NCBI RefSeq assembly: GCF_021731785.1 | Contig: NZ_JAKFWS010000041.1 | Location: 1-64,000 of the forward strand | Length of the DNA stretch: 64,000 nucleotides | Source: Methylocystis sp. | GTDB lineage: Bacteria > Pseudomonadota > Alphaproteobacteria > Rhizobiales > Beijerinckiaceae | Direction: 5' to 3' | In this document: piece by piece, positions 46,296 to 56,179 of the stretch | Layout: each line of letters opens with the position of its first letter | Position numbering within the stretch: the stretch's first letter is position 1 | Notes under the pieces: model-generated | Seen by the model: only the letters and a program-made list of their open reading frames with translations | Told to the model about the DNA's origin: nothing | Databases searched by the model: none | Translations under genes and position numbers: made by a program

Positions 46296-46655
46296 TTAAG
46301 TGGTCATTCGGCTTTTTACTTCCGCGATGAACGCATCGGGGTCATCAGGTGTGAAAAAAGCGAAAATAAACCACCTGTCTTTCATTTCTATAGCGACACG
46401 TCTAGTAGCCAGAGGCCGAGTAGGCAGGTGCATTCCCGGAACAAGTGCAACTTCCCACACGGGTGCAACACGCATCGCAACAATTTTGTTATATGGGACT
46501 TTGTACAGCGGCAAGAAATGGAATAAGCGGACAAGAATATCTCTATCTCGGATTTCATAGCTGAAGATAAGTCTAAAGAGATAGAAGAAGGCAAAAGCCG
46601 CCAATAGCATCACTGCTATCGTCGCTGCCAACCAAAGTGTTCTTTCTAAAATCAT
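46296..46655 (-). CDS. Small membrane protein directly downstream of the RHS gene
   Basis: The 119-residue protein has an N-terminal hydrophobic hairpin (LWLAATIAVMLLAAFAFFYL then FRLIFSYEIRDRDILVR) and a soluble beta-rich C-terminus (VPYNKIVAMRVAPVWEVALV, TRRVAIEMKDRWFIFAFFTP) resembling a bacterial PH-like domain. Only eight bases separate it from the RHS stop codon. It is a candidate immunity protein by position; sequence alone does not show it. Confidence 0.6.
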   Translation of the reverse strand: MILERTLWLAATIAVMLLAAFAFFYLFRLIFSYEIRDRDILVRLFHFLPLYKVPYNKIVAMRVAPVWEVALVPGMHLPTRPLATRRVAIEMKDRWFIFAFFTPDDPDAFIAEVKSRMTT

Positions 46656-46663
46656 ATGTTTCT

Positions 46664-49600
46664 TTATTTTTTAGTCTTACTATCTTTACTACTGCTATCC
46701 TTAGCTTCGAATGTTTTTACTGTAGCGGTATTTGTATTTGTTGGATACACGCTAAACGAGATTGCAGGTTCAAGACCGAGAGCGGCGGTAATTGTCCAAA
46801 CGCCACTCTTTGAGACTGACCACGAGATTGAACCAATGCCGAGACTTAGAGTATTCGTGACACCGGTGCCTGCAAGTTGGGACATCCTCGTGGCGTTTGT
46901 AAGCGTTACACCTCCACTTAGCCCACCAGAAAGGCCCAGAACAGTGTAGGGGTTTGGACCACTTCTCGATCCCTCCAGAGTTGTGCTGTGGAATGCTCCG
47001 CCTACGAGACCTCCGTATGAAGTATAACCACTGATATCCGTTGTATCGGTAAAAGGATTTCGATCTGTTACAAAACCTCCTCCAACCGAACCTTGACCCG
47101 CAAAACCAGAGCCAAGCCCTGCAGCGCCGGAAAGATCACCCTGGAAGAAAAAGCCCCAGAGACCCTCTGGGTCTTTCATTGTTATGGGATTCCCGCGCGC
47201 ATAGGCATACGAATTTTGCATTTGGGGGTCGGCCAAATATTCAGCTTGGGAAATCGAGCTGCCTCTTGACCGGGTATTTCCATTCCAGCCTGATGCGTTC
47301 GTTGAATTCAATCCGCCCATTGTCCGAGCTGCATTCATTGACTGAGGATTGTAAAGTGCGCTCTTACCATTTGCGCTCTGTCCAATTTCCCAGAAGACAG
47401 GATCCTGTGAGAGGAACTGACCACGAGACCCCTCGTAGTAACGCGCATTCAGGTAACTCAAATTTGAACTTTCGTCGAATCTTTCGCCGATGAATTCTCG
47501 GTCGCTGACATCCTCACCGCTTTCGATTCTTTTGGTGCCATAAGGATAGTAGTCGAGTGTCTGCACCACGTCACCACTGGCATTGGTGACCATGTTGGCA
47601 GAACCTAAGTGATCCGAGTGGATGTAGCTAGCGGACGTGGTCGCTTGGCTGTACGAACTCGGCGTGGAGGAACTGACGAACCGGATGTTGTCGAAATAAG
47701 CCGTCGTGATCGTATTTGAGATAAACGTGAATCCTCTGGACGTCGTTGCCGTCGCCGCCGAATTGATGTCGGTCAGAGGAATGCGGACGTCATACCAGGT
47801 GCTCGGAGCCAACGCTCCAGTGTAGGTGGTGAGATTCACTTCTCCCAAGGAGTTGTTGGCGGTATCGTGCATCTTTATGATGAGCTGGGTGGGGCTGGTG
47901 GTGCCTGAGTAGAATTGAAAGGCAAGATGCGTGGAGCCTGCGGTATTAAAGCCCGCGTGATTTAAGAACAGGCCCCCGTACGCCGCGGTATAGGCGACCT
48001 TGGCTGCATAGAGTCCTGTCGCAACGGTGGAGGTTGATGTGAAGTGGTTACTGGTGTTGTACGACCAGTCGGACCAGCCCGATCCGAGTCCTTCACTGTA
48101 CAGGGTTCCGGTGGTTGAGGTTGCGATGATCTTTAAGAATCGGATGTTGTCGTAGGAGACGGTGGTGGCGGTATCGGAGATGAACGTGAAGCCTCGGGAG
48201 GTCGTCGCTGCGGCCGAGGCATGAATATCGGTGAGAGGTACGGCAACATCGTACCAGGTATTGGCACTGAAGCTGCCGGTGTAATCACTCAAATTCACCG
48301 TCCCAAGCTCTGCGTTCGCCGTATCGTGCATCTTTACGATGACTTCTCCCGGGGGGACAGCGCCGCTGTAGAACTGGAATCCGAGGTGGGTGGAGCCGGT
48401 GGTGTTGTACCCCGCATGGTTGAGGAAGAGGCCACCGTAGGCCGACGTATAGGTCACGCCGATAGCGTAGGTGCCGCTGTATACGTGCGCTGTAGAGGCA
48501 AAATCCCTGGTCGCGTTATACGACCAGTCGGACCACCCTGTCTGGAGTGAATCACTGTAAAGCGTCTGCGGAGCAAGGAGCAGGGCACCGCCACCGGTGA
48601 TCGTACCGACCATGTCCCCGCTCGGAGTGAACACGTATTTCGTAGTCGTACCCGTTGAAGTGATGCTGAAGTACTTGTTGGGGTAGTAGGTGGAGAGTGC
48701 GCCGACGCTCATCCGCGACCGTTGGTTGGAGTGGTCATACGCATAACTTGAGGTCGCGTTTCCCGCCGCCGCCTCAAGGAGGCGATTTCGATAGTCCCAC
48801 GCATAACCGGTTGACCCTTTTGAAATGAGGTTGCCGTTGTTGTCGTATGAGTACGTCGTGCCGTTGATCGTGGTGGGGGCGTGAGGGTTGGAGTAATTGG
48901 TCTCCGCATAGGTATACGTCCCCATGTCAGTGCTTGAAGTGATGTTGCCAATGCTGCTGTACGCGTACGTACGAAAATATGGCGTTGAGCTTGCGACCGT
49001 GGTGGAGGCCGTTATGAGACGATTCAGGTCATCATAGGTGTACGCTACCGTTTTACCGAGTCCGTTACTCGAGTAGTCGGTAAGCTGCGTAATGTTGCCG
49101 TTCGCGTCATACGTGTAGGAAACATTCTGGAGATTCGCGCTTCCCTTCGTAGTCACAATACTACTAAGGCGATAGAGCTTCGCAGGATCATACGTATACG
49201 TACTCGCAGAACCGTTTTGGAATGCCTTGTACGTAACCTGTCGCGTCGGCCCATAATCAAAGTCGGAAACCATGTTCACCACATTGCCGCCGTTTTCTTT
49301 TTGTTGCACGGCTTCGAGAAGTCCCGCCGTGTTGTAGATGTATGTGACCTCGGAAAGGTCCGGGTACATGATATTGGTCACATTACCCTGTCGATCATAC
49401 GTATGTGTAAGCACGTATGTCGTGCCGCTGATATTCTCTTTCTCGCTTTCCACGAGCCCGAGAGGGTTGTAGGAGTAATTCACTACGGTATCTGTCGAAG
49501 TCGCCGCACAGAGCCTCCCTTTGCCCTGAGTGCAGGAGTCATATTTGTATAAGATTTCCGTCCCACTCCGGCCCGTATAGTCTTCCGTAAGCGGCCTGTT

Positions 49601-52600
49601 GAGCGCATCGTATGTCCAGTTCACCGTCTGACTTTTGGGATCGACCTGTTGCGTCATGTTGCCTGCGTCGTCGTAGGCATACGTGTAGGTGCCGAAGGTA
49701 CCGTCGGCCGACGCGTGCAGGTCTTGTGCAGTGAGACGGCGCGAGAGGCCGTCGTAAGTGAAGTTGCGGATGTTACCGAGTGCGTCGGTGATCTTTGTCA
49801 GGTTATTGATGGCGTCGTACGCATAGTACGTCGAATATGTGTCCCCACCGTTCTTCTCGTTCACCTGCACGAGGTTGTCGAACGCATCTCGGAAGAATTC
49901 TTTCTGTTTTCCACGTGGATCGGTCGTCGTCACCTTCCAAGGGCTGTACGCGTTCGTCATAGAACCGACTGCATTCGTGGTATTGGTCGGACGCCGGAGC
50001 GCATCATAGACGTACGTCGTAAAAAGTTGCGTCGTCGTTGTGGGCGATGTGTACGAACTACTTGAGGAGAAGTACGGTAGCGACTCTGACGCTACAAGCC
50101 CGTTCTGGCCGTATGTGGTATCGCGCGCGATGAAGGTATTGCTTACCTCGGCGGTCTTGCGCTCCTGGATTAGGCGGCCGAGGCCGTCGAGGTATTGGTA
50201 TGTGTCTGTTGTGGTCGCGCTGTTGAGATAGTCAGTACGGCGCACGGACGACGGCAGCGTGTTATCGATGTAGGTGAAGGATGACTTGGTGACAAGGGTT
50301 GAGGGCGTCGTAAGGTCGGGCTGCTTCAAGAGTACCGGCCGGCCGACGCCGTCATACACCATCGCCGTGACGAGGCCATTAGGGTCGGTCGTGGTTGCAA
50401 CTTTTCCCGAGGCGTAGTCGTAGATGTAGGCGGTCGGCTGTGAGAGTGCATTGGTGCTCGTTGCGACGAAGAGATTGTAAGAGTCGTAGGTGTACGAGGT
50501 CGCGTTCCCCCTCCCATCCTTCGACTGCGTGACGAGGCCGTACGAATTGTATGCCCGAGTGGTGCTGGCGTACGAAGTGCCGTTCTTCCACTCTTCGGTC
50601 TTCGTCTCATTGCCAAGACTCACGGAACCGAGCGAGAGATTGTCGTAGTAGCGGCGGGTCTGCTTAACCTTCGTGCCACTCTGGTCGACAGTAACTTCAT
50701 CCGATGGCGCGATCTTCACACTGGAGCTCGCACTTGACGCGTATGTGATCGTGGTTGTGCGGATGTCGGTTCCAGTGTCGGTGAAGGTTCCATCGGTCGA
50801 CGCGGTAACCTCTCCCCAATCCTTCTGCTCTGTGAGGTTCCCAGTGCTCGTCGAGTATGTGAACGACACCGCACGATCGCGATGCGTCCCGCCGCCGTCA
50901 TACGTAAGGTCGATAGTCTGCGCGAGAAATGGAAAGCTTGCGCCCAGTGTCGTCGATGCTTCGTCCCTCTTGGTGATCGTTATCTTGTACTTGTTGCCGG
51001 ACAGGTCGGTTGTCACAATGCGAAACGGCATACCGATCTTCGCGTATGAGTCGTTGTATTCCCCGATCGTCGAGGTCGAAGTGTTTCCTTGGTGGAAGTA
51101 CGAGGTGATGATGTTGTCGGGATTCGTTTCAGTTACGGTACCAAAGCCCGCGAAGCGCCGATCGATGGGGCTTCCCCACCAGTTAGCACCGCCAACATAC
51201 GAATACGTAGAGGAACTGATCGTACCCAGTCCGTTATTCATGGTGACCGATTGCACGACATCGTACGAGGTCGGCAAAGGGTCTAGGCGATTGCCTAACC
51301 CATCTTTGATAGTGCCCGAGGATTGGTACGCATACGAGACGGTGCCGCCGGTCGGTAACGTGATGGTAGTGAGGAGATCGGAAGAGCCGCCATTACGGAT
51401 GTACGTTGTCGAGGTGCTGCTTTCGCCAGTCACTTGCTGGCTTCGAGAAAAATCGTCGAGCCCGTCACCGTTGAGGTCAGTCAATTGCAGGCCACTGATG
51501 ACGCCGTTGTAGAGGAACGACTCGGGGTACGCGGGACTGGTGGATGCTGCGGGCCATGTGGTGCCGTAGCTCTGTGTCGTATATGTCTCCGTGATGGGCG
51601 TGCCGTTGTTGTCGGATCGCATCACATCAGGAAGTCGGTCAGCGTTTACGTCACTGATCGCGATGCCTCTGGAGTATCCATCCGCCGAGACGACGAACGG
51701 CGCGCTGTAGCTTGCATCATATGTCCAGGCGAGGTTCCCCTGGTTGATGTATACCTTCTGTACCGTGCCGCTACTGTCCGAGTATGCGCGGACGAGATCG
51801 ACGAGACCGTCGCCGTTCACGTCGACGAGTCGCACCCCTTTATCTTTATTGAATACGGAGAAGGTCTCGGGAATGGCTGGCGTGGTCGTTGCCGCCCAAC
51901 CATCGCCGGTATTCAGGTAGATTGTTTGTGAGGCCGGGTTCACGCCGTCAGACCATGACCGCACGGCGTCGGGCAGACCATCACCATTCACATCGCCGAA
52001 GCGGACGCCGTTGTCATAGCCGTTATCGATTATGAACGGTACGGAGGAGCTTGCCTGGTTCACCCAAGTGAGCGTGGACGTGCCGGTGGTTGTCGCCAGA
52101 TAGAGCTTCTGGATGTCTTGAACGCCATTAGACCATGCGCGAACCAGGTCGGGCAGACCATCGCGGTTCGCGTCCAGAAACACAACTCCCTGCGAGGTCT
52201 GAAAGCTCGTCACATACTCGGGCACAGAGATGGATGAGTCGAGGACGAAACTGGAGCCGTTGTTTAAGTAGACTTTGTTGAAGTAGCAGGTGCCGCCGCA
52301 GCCGTTCGGATAGGTATGCGAGCGAAGTATGTCTGTGAGACCATCACCGTTAACGTCAAGCGTGCGTACGCCAAGGTCACCACCGACGCCTGCAATCGCA
52401 AAAAATGCTTCGGGATATGCCCACTGACTCGTTGCATCCGTCCATGTCTTGGTCGCGTGCGTGTACGAGAACTGTGTCGATGGCTTCGTAACAATGTTCC
52501 CCGAAGGGTCGCGGCCCGACTCGGTAACACTGGAGAGGAGTGATCGATTTCCATTATCGCCATTTGCGTATGCGAGCGCGTACTTGCGTCGCCAGTTTGA

Positions 52601-53683
52601 AGAGACAGACGCGCTGACCTCTTTAATCCTATACTGGGTCTTGATAAGGTAGCCAGCCTCGTACGACACCTCTGGATCAGGTCGTGACTCCGTGGTGAAG
52701 GCGACATCAAAGATTCCCGTAGTGGAGCTTGCGCCCGTGTAATTGATGTTGGATGGATACAGCTCATTATTATCCTTAGTGTACGTGTAGCTGATGAAAT
52801 TATTGTTCCGGTCGTATGCCGTTTCGAGCATCCACTGATACTTTTTCGATGTATCGCTCGGATTCTCGTATCGCGCCTGCGCATTCTGTCCATAGGTGTA
52901 TGTCGTGCCGCTCTTGTCGGTCATCTGCCAGTGAGTACTGCTGGCGAATTGGTAAACGTGATAGCCGCCGTTATCGATGCGGGGGCGGTATGATGTGCTC
53001 GTACCAACCTGCACAAGCTCCCCGTCCACCGAACTGTAGAACGTGGTCGTGCCATAGAGCTGATCAATACCTGTCTTATTCAGCCGCTTGATATATGGAA
53101 TCGAGAGAGACCATCCGAAGCCGAGCTGGTTTCGGCGTTCGGAATTCTGACTATTGTAGACAAGGGAAAGGTACGGTTGCAGGCCATTTCGGCCTGGAGG
53201 AATGATCAGGTTGTACGGAATGGAAAGCGAACCATCGTTGAGATTGGGTCGCAGTTTCTCTAATGAAGGTAGCGGCGTTACGGCAGCGCTTGAATTAATC
53301 GTGGTGTCGCCGATGGCGGACTGTGTGGAAAATTCTTCGGGGGGATTCTCGGAGTCTGGTTCCTTTATGGTTGAGTCAGGTTCAGTGGTTGCAGGTGCTG
53401 CAGCAGCATCGATAACAGAGCCTGCTTCCGCAGGCACGTCAATCGTGGCCGGGTTGGCAGCAGCAGGTGTGGTTTCAAGCTCTGTAGTAGGAAGCTGCGG
53501 TACTTCAGGAGCAGTATCCGGCGTCTCGGCGGGTGCGGTGATCTGTGAGTCGCTTACCGACGCGTCGGCCGGTGTGCTCTGGGCAAATGCGATACCTGTC
53601 GATACGACATTGAGGGCAGCAACTAGAACACCGGCAACAATCTTCTTCGCCGTATCAATTTGCCGGGAATAGGCCGACCCCAT
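46664..53683 (-). CDS. Giant SpvB/FG-GAP/RHS-repeat secreted protein
   Basis: The 2,339-residue protein is built of: a signal peptide (to about residue 35, GIAFAQ); a Pro/Thr/Ala/Glu-rich linker (36-140); an SpvB-like N-terminal domain (about 145-420, DGSLSIPYNLIIPPGRNGLQ); six FG-GAP calcium-loop repeats (about 435-745, such as DVNGDGLPDAVRSW); many RHS/YD repeats (about 930-1690, such as YTYDSYNLF, YAYDAINNLT); two copies of a 150-residue galactose-binding-like domain (1708-2005); SYIHSDHLGSANM; the RHS core end RYYEGSRGQFLSQDP (about 2080); and a 240-residue Gly/Ser/Thr-rich C-terminal region. The layout is TcB/TcC-like and suggests a shell carrying a C-terminal cargo. GC is visibly lower than around it and Thr/Ser content very high, pointing to foreign origin. 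The start lacks a Shine-Dalgarno. Confidence 0.85.
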   Translation of the reverse strand: MGSAYSRQIDTAKKIVAGVLVAALNVVSTGIAFAQSTPADASVSDSQITAPAETPDTAPEVPQLPTTELETTPAAANPATIDVPAEAGSVIDAAAAPATTEPDSTIKEPDSENPPEEFSTQSAIGDTTINSSAAVTPLPSLEKLRPNLNDGSLSIPYNLIIPPGRNGLQPYLSLVYNSQNSERRNQLGFGWSLSIPYIKRLNKTGIDQLYGTTTFYSSVDGELVQVGTSTSYRPRIDNGGYHVYQFASSTHWQMTDKSGTTYTYGQNAQARYENPSDTSKKYQWMLETAYDRNNNFISYTYTKDNNELYPSNINYTGASSTTGIFDVAFTTESRPDPEVSYEAGYLIKTQYRIKEVSASVSSNWRRKYALAYANGDNGNRSLLSSVTESGRDPSGNIVTKPSTQFSYTHATKTWTDATSQWAYPEAFFAIAGVGGDLGVRTLDVNGDGLTDILRSHTYPNGCGGTCYFNKVYLNNGSSFVLDSSISVPEYVTSFQTSQGVVFLDANRDGLPDLVRAWSNGVQDIQKLYLATTTGTSTLTWVNQASSSVPFIIDNGYDNGVRFGDVNGDGLPDAVRSWSDGVNPASQTIYLNTGDGWAATTTPAIPETFSVFNKDKGVRLVDVNGDGLVDLVRAYSDSSGTVQKVYINQGNLAWTYDASYSAPFVVSADGYSRGIAISDVNADRLPDVMRSDNNGTPITETYTTQSYGTTWPAASTSPAYPESFLYNGVISGLQLTDLNGDGLDDFSRSQQVTGESSTSTTYIRNGGSSDLLTTITLPTGGTVSYAYQSSGTIKDGLGNRLDPLPTSYDVVQSVTMNNGLGTISSSTYSYVGGANWWGSPIDRRFAGFGTVTETNPDNIITSYFHQGNTSTSTIGEYNDSYAKIGMPFRIVTTDLSGNKYKITITKRDEASTTLGASFPFLAQTIDLTYDGGGTHRDRAVSFTYSTSTGNLTEQKDWGEVTASTDGTFTDTGTDIRTTTITYASSASSSVKIAPSDEVTVDQSGTKVKQTRRYYDNLSLGSVSLGNETKTEEWKNGTSYASTTRAYNSYGLVTQSKDGRGNATSYTYDSYNLFVATSTNALSQPTAYIYDYASGKVATTTDPNGLVTAMVYDGVGRPVLLKQPDLTTPSTLVTKSSFTYIDNTLPSSVRRTDYLNSATTTDTYQYLDGLGRLIQERKTAEVSNTFIARDTTYGQNGLVASESLPYFSSSSSYTSPTTTTQLFTTYVYDALRRPTNTTNAVGSMTNAYSPWKVTTTDPRGKQKEFFRDAFDNLVQVNEKNGGDTYSTYYAYDAINNLTKITDALGNIRNFTYDGLSRRLTAQDLHASADGTFGTYTYAYDDAGNMTQQVDPKSQTVNWTYDALNRPLTEDYTGRSGTEILYKYDSCTQGKGRLCAATSTDTVVNYSYNPLGLVESEKENISGTTYVLTHTYDRQGNVTNIMYPDLSEVTYIYNTAGLLEAVQQKENGGNVVNMVSDFDYGPTRQVTYKAFQNGSASTYTYDPAKLYRLSSIVTTKGSANLQNVSYTYDANGNITQLTDYSSNGLGKTVAYTYDDLNRLITASTTVASSTPYFRTYAYSSIGNITSSTDMGTYTYAETNYSNPHAPTTINGTTYSYDNNGNLISKGSTGYAWDYRNRLLEAAAGNATSSYAYDHSNQRSRMSVGALSTYYPNKYFSITSTGTTTKYVFTPSGDMVGTITGGGALLLAPQTLYSDSLQTGWSDWSYNATRDFASTAHVYSGTYAIGVTYTSAYGGLFLNHAGYNTTGSTHLGFQFYSGAVPPGEVIVKMHDTANAELGTVNLSDYTGSFSANTWYDVAVPLTDIHASAAATTSRGFTFISDTATTVSYDNIRFLKIIATSTTGTLYSEGLGSGWSDWSYNTSNHFTSTSTVATGLYAAKVAYTAAYGGLFLNHAGFNTAGSTHLAFQFYSGTTSPTQLIIKMHDTANNSLGEVNLTTYTGALAPSTWYDVRIPLTDINSAATATTSRGFTFISNTITTAYFDNIRFVSSSTPSSYSQATTSASYIHSDHLGSANMVTNASGDVVQTLDYYPYGTKRIESGEDVSDREFIGERFDESSNLSYLNARYYEGSRGQFLSQDPVFWEIGQSANGKSALYNPQSMNAARTMGGLNSTNASGWNGNTRSRGSSISQAEYLADPQMQNSYAYARGNPITMKDPEGLWGFFFQGDLSGAAGLGSGFAGQGSVGGGFVTDRNPFTDTTDISGYTSYGGLVGGAFHSTTLEGSRSGPNPYTVLGLSGGLSGGVTLTNATRMSQLAGTGVTNTLSLGIGSISWSVSKSGVWTITAALGLEPAISFSVYPTNTNTATVKTFEAKDSSSKDSKTKK
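47673..48562 (-). repeat. Tandem duplication of a 150-residue domain within the RHS gene
   Basis: Copy 1 (48562-48104) and copy 2 (48103-about 47673) encode the same domain: both contain GWSDWSYN, AYGGLFLNHAG, GSTHL-FQFYSG, IVKMHDTAN or IIKMHDTAN and ATTSRGFTFIS. Many positions differ, so the duplication is not recent. The fold looks like a beta-sandwich carbohydrate-binding type. They are placed inside the RHS region, just before the core. Confidence 0.9.
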
Positions 53684-53806
53684 ATGTCCATATGCTACGC
53701 TTCTTCGGAAACTTCGGCTACTAGCGCGTGTGGATATGACATGTTGAAACGTTACGTCCGTTTGAAGTGAGAGCAGGTTGCTCCTGCGGCAGACCTGCAG
53801 TCCCTT

Positions 53807-55048
53807 TCAACGAATCAATGCTTGTTCAATTAGAGTTCGAGGCCGGCCGAAGTTGCGCTGACTTTGCTTGATGACGCTTACCAGCCGGCTGGCTGGCAGC
53901 ATCATGTGCGGCGCGCAGTTGATCGGGTAGCGGTCGCCGTAAGCGGCGCGGCGTAGCCATGCCGTGAACGGCAATTGCGCGGCAAGCGTGTTCGGTTCCA
54001 TGGGATGGAACTCGGGTGCCAGCAGCTTTGCGTCCGCGCCGCCGACGCGAAAGACGATGAGCGTCCCGGCGTTGCCCAGCACGGCCGCGCGAACGTGCGG
54101 CGCGATCTGGTCGGTAAATTGATGGCTCAAGCAGAAGTACGCGCCGTATTTGCGCGCCTCTGACATGAGCGACGCGAAAGCATCGGTGCCGAAGCTCTGG
54201 AACTCATCGACATGCACGAAGAACGGCACGCGCTCCCCTTCTGCGATCGTGCTGCGGCTCATGGCGACGAGCTGGAGGTGCGAGACGAACAGCGACCCCA
54301 AAAGATTCGCCGCCTGCTCGCCAATGACGCCCTTGGCGAGATTGGCGATGACGATCCGGCGATTGTCCATCGCGAACGAGAGGTCGAACTTTGGCGATGT
54401 TTGGCCGATGATGGCGCGCACGTTCGGGCTCGTCGCGAACTGCCCCGCTTTATTGAGGATCGGCGCGACCGCCTCGGTGCGGAAGCGCTGATCGTATCCG
54501 GGGAATTCGTGCTCCCAAAATCGTCGGGTCACCGGGTCAGTGAGATGACGGACGGTCTCCGATCGGAACTGCTCGTCGGTGTAGAGACGTGGCAAGTCGA
54601 TAAGGGTCGCCTTCCGACGGTCGAGTAAGGCCGAAAGGCCGTGGTAGAGAAAATGCTCCAGCCGCGGCCCCCAGGAATCACCCCACAGGTGCTTGAACGC
54701 CGACACTATGCCCGAGGCTGCGAGCGCCCGGCGTTCCGGCGGGATGCCGGCGAGCGGATTGAAGCCGACAGGCCGCACCGTGTCCGCGACGTTGAGATAA
54801 CAGACCTCATTGACGCGCGGGCGCGGGATGCAATCGGCAATCGCCTCGGCCAGGTCGCCGTGCGGGTCGATCACGGCGACGCCGCGCCCGGCGAGGATGT
54901 CGCGCATGGCGAGATTGAAGAGAAGGGTCGATTTGCCCGAGCCGGACTTACCCACCACGTAAATATGCCGGGCGCGCTCGTCGAGCGTGAACTCGATTGC
55001 GTCGCCGCGCGAGGCGGTGGTCGCTATGTGAAATCGCGCCGGCTCCAT
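53807..55048 (-). CDS. VirD4/HerA-like P-loop ATPase (DUF87/TraD type)
   Basis: The 413-residue protein has Walker A YVVGKSGSGKSTLLFNLAM (about residues 30-48), VAVIDPHGDLAEAI, Walker B VPFFVHVDEFQSFGTDAF and sensor YFCLSHQFTDQI. The same architecture occurs in the 823-residue ATPase without the Ser-rich insertion. Such proteins are coupling-type motors on plasmids and integrated elements. ATG 55048 begins the conserved part; its ribosome site is weak (GGAG 13 bases upstream). It lies between the RHS cassette and the origin-like region. Confidence 0.8.
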   Translation of the reverse strand: MEPARFHIATTASRGDAIEFTLDERARHIYVVGKSGSGKSTLLFNLAMRDILAGRGVAVIDPHGDLAEAIADCIPRPRVNEVCYLNVADTVRPVGFNPLAGIPPERRALAASGIVSAFKHLWGDSWGPRLEHFLYHGLSALLDRRKATLIDLPRLYTDEQFRSETVRHLTDPVTRRFWEHEFPGYDQRFRTEAVAPILNKAGQFATSPNVRAIIGQTSPKFDLSFAMDNRRIVIANLAKGVIGEQAANLLGSLFVSHLQLVAMSRSTIAEGERVPFFVHVDEFQSFGTDAFASLMSEARKYGAYFCLSHQFTDQIAPHVRAAVLGNAGTLIVFRVGGADAKLLAPEFHPMEPNTLAAQLPFTAWLRRAAYGDRYPINCAPHMMLPASRLVSVIKQSQRNFGRPRTLIEQALIR

Positions 55049-56086
55049 ATGCCGGGACAATCTCCGGTGCGATATCGCGCGCAAAGCGTGCGATGTTTTG
55101 CCGTCATGCGCCCGCCTACTTGTGGAGATCGGCGGCGCGGCTCGCCGGGCTGCCTGGTGAGGCGTTGCCGACGCGGTACGCGGAGATTGTCCCGGTGTGT
55201 GCAGCGAACACACCCCGTTTTACGAGTATACCGCGTGTGCGCTATCCGACCGCGATGTTGCGTGGATACCCACTGCATCGCTCGCGCTGTCCCCTATCGC
55301 GCGAGCACACGTCAGAACGAAGCCTTCCCGCCGCGGTCATCCACGTCCGGTCACGTCCTGTCGCGGCGGGGAGGCGTCCATTTTAGAGTCCCGCATTCGT
55401 CGTCGCCCAATCGTGCTTTTCTCCTCGTTGGCCCCAAGAGCCCCTCGCGAAGTTCCCCCCGCTTTTGTCGGAGGTCGACGCCGACGTCGGGTATCGGACG
55501 CGTTCGATAGCCCGGAGCGCAGCGAGGACTATCGCGACGTGTTCGCTACCCCGACGGAGGGAACCCGCAGGGCGTCGGCCGTACGGCGCAGCCGGCCGAC
55601 CCCGCGCCGCCAGTCGAGCATCGCAGCCCCCAGGCGAGAAGCGCAAGACCGCGCGCCCCAACGGGCACTGCGAGTGGTGCGCCCCAGCGCCACTCCGCAG
55701 GCTACGGAGGGAGCGGCCGCCAGTTTTGTCCCACTCGTCCAGCCCACTAAGGCATGGACGGTGGATGACAAAATGGCGGCGCGGGGTCGGGCGGCAAGCC
55801 CGACAAAAGCGGGGGGTATTCGCGAGGAATTTTGAGACGTTATCGCCACAGGTAAGGTACGAACGGGATCGTGCCCTCGTTCATACCCGGTTGGCGGCGG
55901 TTCCCTTCTTCTTAGGAAACCACACAGTGCGTGATGCGAGGACTATCGGACTGCGTGCGCTGTCCGCTAGCCCGGACGATCTCGCGCTGTGTTGTTGAAG
56001 ATATTAGATACATACTAAGCGAGCGACGGCGGAGCGAAACGAGCGAGGAATTGAGCGACGAAACGCCGGTCGCGAGGTGCCGTTTT
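55049..56086. other. Non-coding, origin-like region
   Basis: About 1 kb without a credible gene; open frames here are Arg/Pro-rich and without family resemblance. Visible items are GCGAGGACTATCG at 55522-55534 and again at 55936-55948, an isolated CTGTCGCGG at 55358, and an AT-richer stretch at 55,990-56,025 just before the iterons. With the adjacent iteron array this is the likely replication origin of the element. Confidence 0.55.
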
Positions 56087-56169
56087 TTCCGTCAGAACCC
56101 ACAACCCCTTCCGTCAGAACCCACACCTGCTTCCGTGAGAACCCACGGCTATTTCCGTCAGAACCCACA
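56087..56169. repeat. Four iterons with 22-bp period (predicted replication origin)
   Basis: TTCCGTCAGAACCCACA occurs at 56087-56103, 56109-56125, 56131-56147 (variant TTCCGTGAGAACCCACG) and 56153-56169. Each start is exactly 22 bp from the next, about two helical turns, with unrelated five-base spacers. This is the classic form of an initiator-binding array for iteron plasmids. The RepA-type initiator gene lies 2.5 kb to the right. Confidence 0.88.
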
Positions 56170-56179
56170 CCAATTACAC

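Noticed and set aside
55197-55835. 212-codon plus-strand frame in the origin-like region
   Set aside because: Arg/Pro-rich with no family resemblance; it overlaps repeat-bearing DNA and lacks a ribosome site.
56087-56169. CRISPR-like repeat
   Set aside because: Repeats are 17 bp with five-base spacers, which fits iterons, not CRISPR.
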